A stretch of 26,381 nt of DNA from an uncultured Treponema sp. (GTDB taxonomy: Bacteria > Spirochaetota > Spirochaetia > Treponematales > Treponemataceae), in the NCBI GenBank assembly GCA_938045195.1, contig CALINC010000004.1:1-26381 (forward strand), given 5' to 3'. Below the pieces are notes generated by a model. The model saw only the letters and a list, made by a program, of their open reading frames with translations. It was not told the DNA's origin and searched no databases. Position 1 is the stretch's first letter. The number at the start of each line of letters is the position of its first letter. The position numbers were made by a program, and so were the translations under genes. Shown here in pieces: positions 16,764 to 24,098 of the stretch.

Positions 16764-17246
16764 TTGGATGCACAGTGAAATTGGCTTACGCATGAATGGT
16801 TTCGTTAAATAATACGTTTAACCTAAAGGAATCATCAAAAGTACAAAGCATTTTCTTTCTTTTTAGAGTTTTACCGTTTTGATACATTTGCATTCGATTA
16901 AAGCAAATCCTTATTGAAATTACTTTTATGTCAACCGTAAAATATATCATCAATCTTACAGAGACACTCGCAAAACCTTAAAGGAGATTATCGCAAAAGG
17001 AAGGGGTATTTTCAACCGCTAAGGCAGCAACACTGACAAGTTTGCATAAAGGAACCTCGCTTTATTGTATGCACTTTTCGCTTGAAGCTGCGCTGCGGCT
17101 GCACTGACGTTACAAAAGTGCGGAAAATAAGCAATGCTCAGAAACTGATGGCTGCCGCAGAGATTGCTGCAACGTATCACACCTCTACAGTCCTCATTAG
17201 AAATTCTTGCCGCTTTCTGCGGTTAAATATTACACCTATCTCAATG
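16764..17246. other. Gene-free intergenic region
   Basis: Between the divergent asnS and 17300 genes lie about 570 bases. Apart from the two promoters and the dispersed repeat copy B, I see no gene I can support. A 68-codon frame at 17082 has no Shine-Dalgarno, runs through the repeat, and has an unconvincing composition. A small hairpin CCGC-TTTCT-GCGG lies at 17210-17222. The region could hold a small RNA or a decayed gene, but nothing recognisable is present. Confidence 0.5.
17062..17121 (+). repeat. Dispersed intergenic inverted repeat, copy B
   Basis: GCACTTTT (17071-17078) pairs perfectly with AAAAGTGC (17114-17121). It shares TTATTGTATGCACTTTT on the left and CACTGACGTT(A)CAAAAGTG on the right with copy A (13017-13053). 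It carries about 22 extra G/C-rich bases (CTTGAAGCTGCGCTGCGG region) in the loop. Confidence 0.72.
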
Positions 17247-17275
17247 TTGACCAATCACAAATTTTGCACTATAAT
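17247..17275 (+). promoter_or_regulatory. Promoter of the 17300 barrel gene
   Basis: TTGACC (17247-17252), a 17-base spacer and a perfect TATAAT (17270-17275) lie upstream of the ATG at 17300. The predicted leader of about 18 bases carries GAGG 9 bases before the start, so this is a conventional leader, unlike the tyrS, asnS and licCA promoters. Confidence 0.8.
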
Positions 17276-17299
17276 GCAATCAAATTGAGGATTATTTGC

Positions 17300-18850
17300 A
17301 TGAAAAAAAATATCTTAGCGGCTGTATTATTTGCATTTGCAGTTTTTTTTGCTTTCCCGCAGGAGCCGGATGATCAGGACGATTTTAATTTTGATGAGGC
17401 TGAAACTAATCAAGAGAATAATTTTAGCATACATGCGGGGGGCAGTTTGTATGCAGGGATTAATTTTTCTTTTTCGGATTTTAAGAATTTAAAAAATTAT
17501 CAGCCGGGTCTTCCCGTTTGGGGTAATTTACACATCGAAGCAAAGGCCCCGCTTACTGAGGCGTATTTCGGCATTGTAGTAAGCGATAAAACTATTCCGC
17601 AAATTGCTTTAGTTGAAAAAACCGTTATGAGTGCTGAGCCTATTATTCCTTCATGGATTGGTGAAGCCTATATGCAGGTAATTGCAGGACAGGCGGTATT
17701 CGGCGGCGGCGTAAAAAAAATGACTTGGGGTAAAGCAGACGCGATGAGTGTTTTGGACGTTCTTAATCCGCATGATTATACGGATTTTTCCGAACTCGAT
17801 AATGAAAAAACAAAAATACCGCAGCCTATGTTTTATCTTTCGGCGTATTTACCTCTTGAAATGAAGTTGGATTTTGTCTATCTTCCGATTTTTGAACCGC
17901 ATAGGGCAGCTCTTTCCGGCAGGTGGCAAAGTATGGACATTGCTTCCAATTTAAAGGATATACCGCAGGAGATAATGCAAATTTTGCAAACGGATGGTTT
18001 TACTGCCGCACAAATATCCGAAAATGCTCTGACAAAATTAAAGGCTATAGAAACAAATACACTGAATTATTCTCAAGGCGGAGCGAGGTATACGGTTACC
18101 ATTGACGGGGCGCATGATTTAGGTATGCAATATTTTTGCGGGTTCTTTCCTATACCGGCAGTTAAATTCGATTCTCCTATAGATGTCAATCATATTACAG
18201 AACAAGGCAAGGCAGCTTTTAATGCTGCTATAGCTGAAGGCAAAGATTTTAATGAAGCTATGAGTATTGCACAAACGGAAAGTTATAAAGCCGCAGCCCC
18301 ATTGCTCAAGACTATGTTTGATTCAATATCTTTTGTATACAATCGGTATCATCAAATCGGTATTGATTATGGTACCGCCATTGGACCTGTGAATTTGCGT
18401 ACCGAATTTGCTGCAAATATTACTTCCGACTTAGAAGGAAATAACCCGTACATATATAACCCGAATTTGGCTTGGAATATCGGACTTGATTATACAATGC
18501 CGTTTAATATAAGCATAAATATTCAAGCTATGGAAACAATAAAACTTCGCAGCAAAAAAATCGGCAAAGGCTCATATAGTTTTGATATTGAAAAAACTGC
18601 AAAAATTACAGATACGCGACTTATTTTTATCCTTTCACAAAGACTTGTTCGAGGCTCTTTGGAGTGGAAAATTATTGCCGTTACGGGAATTGAAGATGCT
18701 GATTTTATGATTGCACCGGGAGTTCATTGGCAGTTCGGAACCCTTTTACTTGATGCTGATTTAGGGTTTTTCGGCGGAAAGAAAACAGGCAAACTGGGAA
18801 GATACGGAGATAACCACTTTATAAAATTAAGCGTCGGCTATACTTTTTAA
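17300..18850 (+). CDS. Putative outer-membrane beta-barrel protein
   Basis: This is a 516-residue exported protein. The start at MKKNILAAV is set by a signal peptide (to about residue 21, AFPQ) and by GAGG upstream; a longer frame from 17207 lies across the promoter. After a short acidic linker the sequence becomes a series of amphipathic beta strands with aromatic girdle-like residues. It ends NHFIKLSVGYTF, with a terminal Phe typical of outer-membrane barrels. Within it, GGGVKKMTWGKAD followed by LDVLNPHDYTDF resembles the W-G-x-x-D...DVLNPRDY motif of DUF1302-like/porin-like barrels. A helical insertion (about 210-330, Ala/Gln/Glu rich) may be an extended loop. The role could be uptake of an unknown solute. 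No terminator is obvious; licCA follows 73 bases later. Confidence 0.75.
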   Translation: MKKNILAAVLFAFAVFFAFPQEPDDQDDFNFDEAETNQENNFSIHAGGSLYAGINFSFSDFKNLKNYQPGLPVWGNLHIEAKAPLTEAYFGIVVSDKTIPQIALVEKTVMSAEPIIPSWIGEAYMQVIAGQAVFGGGVKKMTWGKADAMSVLDVLNPHDYTDFSELDNEKTKIPQPMFYLSAYLPLEMKLDFVYLPIFEPHRAALSGRWQSMDIASNLKDIPQEIMQILQTDGFTAAQISENALTKLKAIETNTLNYSQGGARYTVTIDGAHDLGMQYFCGFFPIPAVKFDSPIDVNHITEQGKAAFNAAIAEGKDFNEAMSIAQTESYKAAAPLLKTMFDSISFVYNRYHQIGIDYGTAIGPVNLRTEFAANITSDLEGNNPYIYNPNLAWNIGLDYTMPFNISINIQAMETIKLRSKKIGKGSYSFDIEKTAKITDTRLIFILSQRLVRGSLEWKIIAVTGIEDADFMIAPGVHWQFGTLLLDADLGFFGGKKTGKLGRYGDNHFIKLSVGYTF

Positions 18851-18887
18851 AAAAACATAATTCGTTCACTTTTATGCGTATAAGCTC

Positions 18888-18916
18888 TTGACGGTGAACT
18901 GATAAATCCGTATAAT
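18888..18916 (+). promoter_or_regulatory. licCA promoter, predicted leaderless start
   Basis: TTGACG (18888-18893), 17 bases, and a perfect TATAAT (18911-18916), then seven bases to the ATG at 18924. The inverted repeat GTTCAC (18864-18869) / GTGAAC (18894-18899) has its right arm in the spacer and could be an operator, although a 6-bp match may be chance. Confidence 0.8.
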
Positions 18917-18923
18917 TTTGTTT

Positions 18924-20705
18924 ATGCAAAGACGGCATTTTCAAATTATTCAATTAATGAAAGACAGCCCTGATATTCCGCAGCGTAAAATTTCTAAACA
19001 GCTGAGAATATCGCCGGCTTATGTGAATAAAATTCTCTTTGATATGGAACGTTTAGGACTTTTAGCTACGGAAGGCGTACCCGCTTTCGGTAAAAAAAAG
19101 CTGACGGAAAAAGCCCTTGCGCTTTATCGTGAATGTAAAGTTGATAACGCAATTATTATGGCTGCCGGTTTCGGTTCGCGTTTTGTTCCGCTTACTTATG
19201 CAACACCGAAAGGTTTGCTTGAAGTTTTCGGTGAGCGGCTTATTGAGCGGCAAATAGTGCAGCTTAAAGAAGCCGGTATTAACGATATAATTGTTGTTGT
19301 CGGATATTTAAAAGATACGTTTGAATACTTAATAGATAAATACGGCGTAAAATTAGTTTATAATCCTGACTTTGAATCTAAAAATAATCTTTCGACCCTG
19401 TATCATGTAAGAGAATATTTAAAAAACACGTATATATTGTCAAGCGATAATTGGCTTCGGGAAAATATGTACCACTCGCATGAATACGATTCGTGGTATT
19501 CTGCCGTTAAAGTTTCGGGAAAAACAAAAGAATGGATTTTGCGTACCGGTTTGCACGATAAAATCTTAAATGTCAAAGTCGGCGGAAAAGACGGTTGGGT
19601 TATGTACGGTCCTGTGTATTTTTCAAAAGAATTTTCTGCCCGATTTGTTCCGATGATTGAGGATGCATATAATTCCGAAGAAACCGACGATTGGTATTGG
19701 GAAGATGTTTATATACGGAATATAAAAGCACTTACGATGTTTGCAAATAAACAACCTGCCCGTCAAGTTTATGAGTTTGAATCTCTTGATGAGATACGCC
19801 TCTTTGATTCTTCTTATCTTATTTCTTCGCATGATACATGGCTGGAATTAATTGCTTCGATTTTTAAAAAACCGGAATATGCTATTACAAATTTAAAACC
19901 GCTTCATTTCGGAATGACGAATAAGTCTTTTATATTTCAGTTTGAAGGCGAAAATTATATCTTTAGAATTCCGGGAGAGGGTACCGGTGTGCTTATTAAC
20001 CGCAAACAAGAATATGCCGTTTATCAGGCTATTGCTCCTTTAAAATTAAGCGATAAAATTATTTATTTTGATCCTGAACGCGGTGTAAAAATTACAAAGT
20101 TTATGGAAGGCACTCACAATGCCGATGCCCGTAATTTGCACGACTTAAAACTGTGCATGAAAGCAGCGCGGCTTCTTCATTCTTCCGGCGTAAAAGTGGA
20201 ACATGAATTCAATTTTGAAGAGCGGATAAATTATTACGAAAAAATTACAAAGGAGAAAAACGGAATTCTTTATAATGATTATGCCGAAGTGCGTGTAAAA
20301 ATGCAGAAACTCTTGGATAATTTAAAAACAGTCGAAAAAGATTTTGCCTTAACTCACATTGATTTAGTACCCGATAATCTTTTAATACATAAAGATGAAG
20401 TGTATTTAATAGATTGGGAATATGCAGGAATGTGCGACCCTCTTGCTGATGTGGCAATGTTTGCAATTTATGCCTATTATGAAAACGATGAACTTGAAAA
20501 CTTGATGAACCTTTATTTTGAACGGGAACCGACAAAAAACGAAAGGCTGAGAATATACACTTATGTTGCTTTGGCCGGTTTTTTATGGGCATTGTGGACA
20601 AGCTACAAACAAGCGTTAGGGCTGCACTTCGGCGATTACGGCTTAAAGATGTACCGCTATGCAAAGGACTATTATAAAAAAGTAAAGAACCTGCAAGAAA
20701 CATAA
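18924..20705 (+). CDS. licCA: LicCA: CTP:phosphocholine cytidylyltransferase-choline kinase fusion with N-terminal winged helix
   Basis: This is a 593-residue fusion of three parts. Residues 1-60 look like a winged-helix DNA-binding domain (IPQRKISKQLRISPAYVNKILFDMERLGLL). Residues about 72-300 are a nucleotidyltransferase with the signature MAAGFGSRFVPLTYATPKGLLEV, as in LicC. From about 325 comes a LicA/choline-kinase-like domain with GMTNKSFIFQF, the catalytic-loop HIDLVPDN near 476 and the metal-binding DWEYAG near 497. LicA phosphorylates choline and LicC makes CDP-choline. In T. denticola a licCA fusion is established as part of phosphatidylcholine synthesis by the CDP-choline route. 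The ATG at 18924 is used rather than TTG at 18918. A terminator follows, and the cpt partner gene is not in this window. Confidence 0.9.
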   Translation: MQRRHFQIIQLMKDSPDIPQRKISKQLRISPAYVNKILFDMERLGLLATEGVPAFGKKKLTEKALALYRECKVDNAIIMAAGFGSRFVPLTYATPKGLLEVFGERLIERQIVQLKEAGINDIIVVVGYLKDTFEYLIDKYGVKLVYNPDFESKNNLSTLYHVREYLKNTYILSSDNWLRENMYHSHEYDSWYSAVKVSGKTKEWILRTGLHDKILNVKVGGKDGWVMYGPVYFSKEFSARFVPMIEDAYNSEETDDWYWEDVYIRNIKALTMFANKQPARQVYEFESLDEIRLFDSSYLISSHDTWLELIASIFKKPEYAITNLKPLHFGMTNKSFIFQFEGENYIFRIPGEGTGVLINRKQEYAVYQAIAPLKLSDKIIYFDPERGVKITKFMEGTHNADARNLHDLKLCMKAARLLHSSGVKVEHEFNFEERINYYEKITKEKNGILYNDYAEVRVKMQKLLDNLKTVEKDFALTHIDLVPDNLLIHKDEVYLIDWEYAGMCDPLADVAMFAIYAYYENDELENLMNLYFEREPTKNERLRIYTYVALAGFLWALWTSYKQALGLHFGDYGLKMYRYAKDYYKKVKNLQET

Positions 20706-20728
20706 AAGTATTGCTTTCAGGTTTTTTT
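20688..20728 (+). terminator. Intrinsic terminator of licCA
   Basis: AACCTG-C-AAG (20688-20697) pairs with CTT-T-CAGGTT (20714-20723): nine pairs with one mismatch, followed by a run of T to 20728. The stop codon (20703-20705) lies in the loop, so the stem begins inside the coding sequence. Confidence 0.68.
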
Positions 20729-20737
20729 GCTTTCATC

Positions 20738-20766
20738 TTTTTATTTCTGCAAAAAAGTGCTATAGT
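20738..20766 (+). promoter_or_regulatory. Probable murE promoter, leaderless-type -10
   Basis: TATAGT (20761-20766) ends six bases before the ATG at 20773. The -35 position 17 bases upstream is only a T-rich hexamer (TTTTTA), so the assignment rests mainly on the -10 and its spacing. No Shine-Dalgarno sequence precedes the ATG. Confidence 0.55.
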
Positions 20767-20772
20767 AATGTA

Positions 20773-22338
20773 ATGAAATATACGAAAACTATAGCTGCTT
20801 GTATCGAAAGCATTCAGCCGGTAAAGGTGAACGGCGATATACAGACTGAAATTTCTTCCATTGAATATGATTCCCGCAAGGTGAAAAAATCTTCAGCTTT
20901 TTTTGCGCTGCCCGGCATTCACACTAACGGTAAACAATTTATAAATGCTGCAATTAAAAACGGAGCCTCTGCCGTTTTTTATGAAAGCGATTGGAGTGAA
21001 TTTAAAAACGGTGTTTGCTATATTCAAGTTGAAAATATACGAAGGGCAATGTCAAAAGTGTCTGCTGTTTTTTTTGAAAACCCATCGGCAGATTTGGGTA
21101 TTATCGGAGTTACCGGTACCGAAGGAAAAAGCAGTACCGTTTCATTTATTTTTCAGCTTTTAAATTATTGCGGCGAAAAAGCGGGTTTTTTTTCTACGGT
21201 TGAATATTCCACAGGCGGAGATGTTATTCCGAATCCGGAACACCAGACTACGCCTGAATCCAATGTGGTACAGGAGAGACTTGCCCTAATGCGCAACGCA
21301 GGTTGTAAATATGCAGTTGTGGAAGCATCGTCTCACGGGCTTTCATCTAAAACGTCGCGCCTTGCAGACGTTCTCTTTGACGCAGGCGTTTTTATGAATG
21401 TAACGCAAGAACATTTGGAATTTCACGGTACGCTTGAACAATACCGCTTTGATAAGGCGGCTTTATTCCGTTCACTTAATATTATCCGTCCGCAAAAAAA
21501 AATCGGTAAAATTCCCATTTTCGGTATTGTAAATTATGACGACCCTTTTGCAGACTATTTCATCAATGCAACAAAACAGCCGGTTTATCTTTTCAGCACC
21601 GATAAAAATAATTTGAATGCAGTAAAAAAAAGGGTAGGGCTTTTTGCAAAAAATATTTCGGAACATTCAGGCGGAATTGATTTTACTATTTTGGAATTTC
21701 AAAACGGAAATGAAACCGAATATTCCGCATCGCTCAAATTGGTAGGTCTTTTTAATGTAAAAAATATTTTGGCAGCCGTAATAACAGTAAATAAAATTAC
21801 CGGCATACCTTTAAAAAACATTCTTACGCATTTACCGAAAATAAAACCCGTTAAAGGAAGAATGTCAAGAATAGACGAGGGGCAAAATTTTGAAGTTATT
21901 ATAGATTATGCTCACACTCCGTCGTCGTTTATGACGATTTTTCCTGCGCTTCAACAGAGAATAAAACAAAGCGGAGGAAAACTCATTTGTGTATTCGGTT
22001 CAGGAGGTGAGAGAGATTTACAAAAACGCCCCGAACAAGGAAGAATTGCTTCTGAGTATGCCGACATAATTATTCTTGCAGACGAAGACCCGCGTGGAGA
22101 AGATCCCGAAGAACTGTTAGAAATGATTGCAGCGGGTATAAAAAATAAAAAACGAAATGAAGAACTTTTTATAATTCCCGATAGATATTGCGCAATAAAA
22201 AAAGCATGTTCCATTGCAAAAAAAAATGATGCGGTTTTACTTTTGGGAAAAGGCCACGAGAATTCAATTATTTATAAAGATAAAACAATTCCTTATGATG
22301 AAGAAGAAACAGTGCGGCGTATATTAAAAGCGATGTAA
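20773..22338 (+). CDS. murE: UDP-N-acetylmuramoyl-tripeptide synthetase (MurE-type Mur ligase)
   Basis: This 521-residue ligase adds the third amino acid to UDP-MurNAc-L-Ala-D-Glu in the cytoplasm. The N-terminal UMP-binding domain has DSRKVKKSSAFFALPG (about residues 33-48). The ATP loop is VTGTEGKSS (113-121), whereas the family usually has GTNGKTT/S. The lysine carbamylation region appears as EHLEFHGTLEQYRFDKAALF and the C-terminal domain starts near DYAHTPSSF. The substrate loop reads DEDPRGEDPEEL; the Asp-x-x-Arg arrangement is usual for diaminopimelate-type enzymes as DNPR, but treponemes are known to use L-ornithine, so the amino acid cannot be settled from sequence. It stands alone, away from other mur genes. 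Its stop is 80 bases before the YmdB gene. Confidence 0.92.
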   Translation: MKYTKTIAACIESIQPVKVNGDIQTEISSIEYDSRKVKKSSAFFALPGIHTNGKQFINAAIKNGASAVFYESDWSEFKNGVCYIQVENIRRAMSKVSAVFFENPSADLGIIGVTGTEGKSSTVSFIFQLLNYCGEKAGFFSTVEYSTGGDVIPNPEHQTTPESNVVQERLALMRNAGCKYAVVEASSHGLSSKTSRLADVLFDAGVFMNVTQEHLEFHGTLEQYRFDKAALFRSLNIIRPQKKIGKIPIFGIVNYDDPFADYFINATKQPVYLFSTDKNNLNAVKKRVGLFAKNISEHSGGIDFTILEFQNGNETEYSASLKLVGLFNVKNILAAVITVNKITGIPLKNILTHLPKIKPVKGRMSRIDEGQNFEVIIDYAHTPSSFMTIFPALQQRIKQSGGKLICVFGSGGERDLQKRPEQGRIASEYADIIILADEDPRGEDPEELLEMIAAGIKNKKRNEELFIIPDRYCAIKKACSIAKKNDAVLLLGKGHENSIIYKDKTIPYDEEETVRRILKAM

Positions 22339-22379
22339 AATAACATGCGCATATTTAAATTACCTCCTGAATTGCATAT

Positions 22380-22400
22380 AGATTGATTTTTTTTCAATCT
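22380..22400. other. Short palindrome with T-loop upstream of the YmdB gene
   Basis: AGATTGA (22380-22386) pairs with TCAATCT (22394-22400) around seven T residues. It directly precedes a TATATT (22401-22406) that could be the -10 for the next gene. It may be a weak operator or structure, or a chance product of A/T richness. Confidence 0.35.
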
Positions 22401-22418
22401 TATATTAAAATGTTAGAC

Positions 22419-23243
22419 ATGACACAATTTAAACACAGCGTGAAGATTTTTATGGGCGGGGATGTTTGCGGAAAAGCAGGCCTTGAAACGCTGCAAATGC
22501 AATTACCGAAACTTTTAAAAAACGAATATATAGATTTTTGCATAGTAAACGGAGAAAATACTGCTAACGGGATAGGAATAAAAGATGATGAAGCTGATAT
22601 TTTTTTTCAAACCGGTGTCGATGTTATTACAGGGGGAAATCACACTTTAGAGCGGTTTGATGTGAGAAATAATTTTGGGAGAGATAAAAGAATATTACGT
22701 CCTCATAATTTTCCGCAGGCTCTCGGCTCAGGCGTAGTGCGGATAGAAAAAAACGGAGTAAATTATATTGTAATCAATTTACAGGGGCGGGAAAATATGA
22801 AACCGATAGACTGCCCCTTTAAAACTTTAGATGCAATTCTTTCCGGCAGCCAAAATGTGCTTTCAGTTTCCAATTTGAAAAATTCGATATATATTTTAGA
22901 TTTTCATGCAGAATCAACTTCGGAAAAAGAAGCTATGGGATTTTATGCAGACGGAAGAATTTCAGTATTTGCCGGAACACATACGCACACGCAAACTGCC
23001 GACGAACGAATCCTGCCGAAAGGGACCGCATACATTACCGACGCAGGAATGATCGGGTCAAAAAATTCGGTAATAGGCGGAAATTATGAAGCTGCAATTC
23101 TCAGAGCAAAAACCCAAGTTCCGCATAAAGCCGAAATGAATACGGCTGACTCCATTATCTTTTGCGGAATAATTGCCGAAGTAAACCTTGAAGATAAAAA
23201 AGCGGTTGATATAAAACGTGTATTTATTGAAGGGCATCTGTAA
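22419..23243 (+). CDS. YmdB-family metallophosphoesterase (2',3'-cAMP phosphodiesterase type)
   Basis: This 274-residue protein has the dimetal phosphoesterase motifs of the YmdB/TIGR00282 family. GGDVCGKAG is near the N-terminus (Asp15), followed by VNGENTANGIGI (Asn44, Glu46), TGGNHTLER (Asn74, His75), LDFHAESTSEKEAMGFYADGRISVFAGTHTHTQTAD, and GMIGSKNSVIGG near the end. Bacillus YmdB hydrolyses 2',3'-cAMP and affects biofilm and motility decisions, and that role here is by analogy. The start is ambiguous: ATG at 22410 and ATG at 22419 are both in frame, with no Shine-Dalgarno. 22419 is preferred because a TATATT ends at 22406, which puts transcription start beyond 22410. A strong hairpin overlaps its stop codon. 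Confidence 0.87.
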   Translation: MTQFKHSVKIFMGGDVCGKAGLETLQMQLPKLLKNEYIDFCIVNGENTANGIGIKDDEADIFFQTGVDVITGGNHTLERFDVRNNFGRDKRILRPHNFPQALGSGVVRIEKNGVNYIVINLQGRENMKPIDCPFKTLDAILSGSQNVLSVSNLKNSIYILDFHAESTSEKEAMGFYADGRISVFAGTHTHTQTADERILPKGTAYITDAGMIGSKNSVIGGNYEAAILRAKTQVPHKAEMNTADSIIFCGIIAEVNLEDKKAVDIKRVFIEGHL

Positions 23244-23268
23244 AAAGTGAGGTTTTTAGAGATGCCCT
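23231..23268 (+). other. Hairpin across the YmdB-gene stop codon
   Basis: AGGGCATCT (23231-23239) pairs perfectly with AGATGCCCT (23260-23268), nine pairs around a 20-base loop that contains the TAA (23241-23243). There is no T-run after the stem, so it is not a typical intrinsic terminator; it may protect the 3' end or act with Rho. Confidence 0.5.
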
Positions 23269-23382
23269 GAAAAAGATTTACACCTTACAAAGAGCTGATG
23301 ATGTATCTCTATTAAGAAGGATGCGAAGCAAATCCTACAAGATTTTAGGGGATGCTTAAGAATTATTTACAACGAGGTGATT

Positions 23383-24009
23383 ATGTATATAAAGAAACCT
23401 ATGGAAATTGAAACAAAAAGTATGAACATAATAGAAGAAATTATGAGCAGTGTGCCGTTTTTCGGTGAAGAGAAAATTATTGTGAAGAGAATGATTCATA
23501 CTACGGGAGATATTGATTACCGGAACATTATTGCTTTTAAAAATGATTTTGTGCGGACGGCAAAGCAGGTATTACAAAACGGTGTTACAATTTTTACGGA
23601 TACCAAAATGGTCTTTACCGGCATCAATAAACCGGCTCTGGCAAAAACTGATAATCGGCTTTTGTGTTTAATTGATGATGAAAAAACCGCAGTTGCAGCA
23701 AAAGAGAAAGGAACAACGAGATCTTCCGCTGCAGTCGATGCAGCCGTAATAAGCGGGGCATCTGCTTTTGTCATTGGAAATGCTCCGACGGCATTATTCA
23801 GACTTTTAGAACTTTATGAGGGAAAAAAAGTAACCCCTGCCTTTGTAATAGGCGTACCCGTCGGCTTCGTCGGAGCTGCAGAATCAAAAGAGGCTTTACG
23901 TCAAACGGATATTCCCCAAATTTCCACAATAGGAACAAAGGGAGGAAGCAATGTTGCCGCTTCGATTATAAACGCCCTTTTGTATATGCTGGTAGAACGT
24001 TCGGTTTAA
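23383..24009 (+). CDS. cbiC: Precorrin-8X methylmutase family protein (CbiC/CobH)
   Basis: This is a 208-residue protein that matches the CbiC/CobH family, which moves a methyl group from C-11 to C-12 to make hydrogenobyrinic or cobyrinic acid in corrin synthesis. The catalytic histidine region is MIHTTGDIDY (His39). Later come IFTDTKMVFTGI, SAAVDAAVI, FVIGNAPTALFRLLEL, PAFVIGVPVGFVGAAESKEAL and GTKGGSNVAASIINALLY, all in family order and at normal length. The ATG at 23383 is set by GAGG five bases upstream; GTG at 23377 overlaps that signal. No other cobalamin gene and no B12-box riboswitch sequence is seen nearby. It could serve a partial salvage route or a related tetrapyrrole reaction. 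It follows the YmdB gene by 139 bases. Confidence 0.87.
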   Translation: MYIKKPMEIETKSMNIIEEIMSSVPFFGEEKIIVKRMIHTTGDIDYRNIIAFKNDFVRTAKQVLQNGVTIFTDTKMVFTGINKPALAKTDNRLLCLIDDEKTAVAAKEKGTTRSSAAVDAAVISGASAFVIGNAPTALFRLLELYEGKKVTPAFVIGVPVGFVGAAESKEALRQTDIPQISTIGTKGGSNVAASIINALLYMLVERSV

Positions 24010-24013
24010 CCGA

Positions 24014-24050
24014 GTGTATGTACTTTTTCAACTTCACCGGGCAAAAGTGC
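24014..24050 (+). repeat. Dispersed intergenic inverted repeat, copy C
   Basis: GTACTTTT (24020-24027) and AAAAGTGC (24043-24050) form a stem with one G-U type pair. The flank TGTATG matches copies A and B, but the loop differs (CAACTTCACCGG). It lies between the convergent cbiC and DUF1361 genes, four bases after the cbiC stop, where a bidirectional 3'-end structure would be useful. Confidence 0.6.
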
Positions 24051-24098
24051 AGCAGAATAGTATGGCGGATTTCTCCTTATTTATTTTTTAAATTTAGC

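Noticed and set aside
16729..16773. Longer asnS start adding MHPIDTLHFSSYNIR
   Set aside because: The extension overlaps a full consensus promoter and lacks a Shine-Dalgarno sequence; homologous OB-fold sequence begins after it.
17082..17288. Possible 68-codon gene upstream of the 17300 barrel gene
   Set aside because: No ribosome binding site, passes through the dispersed repeat and promoter, and has no recognisable motif.
22345..22370. Minus-strand AGGAGG followed by an ATG
   Set aside because: The frame is only about 19 codons and antisense to the end of murE; no support for a peptide gene.
23244..23382. Cobalamin riboswitch before cbiC
   Set aside because: No B12-box-like sequence or matching architecture is visible in the leader.
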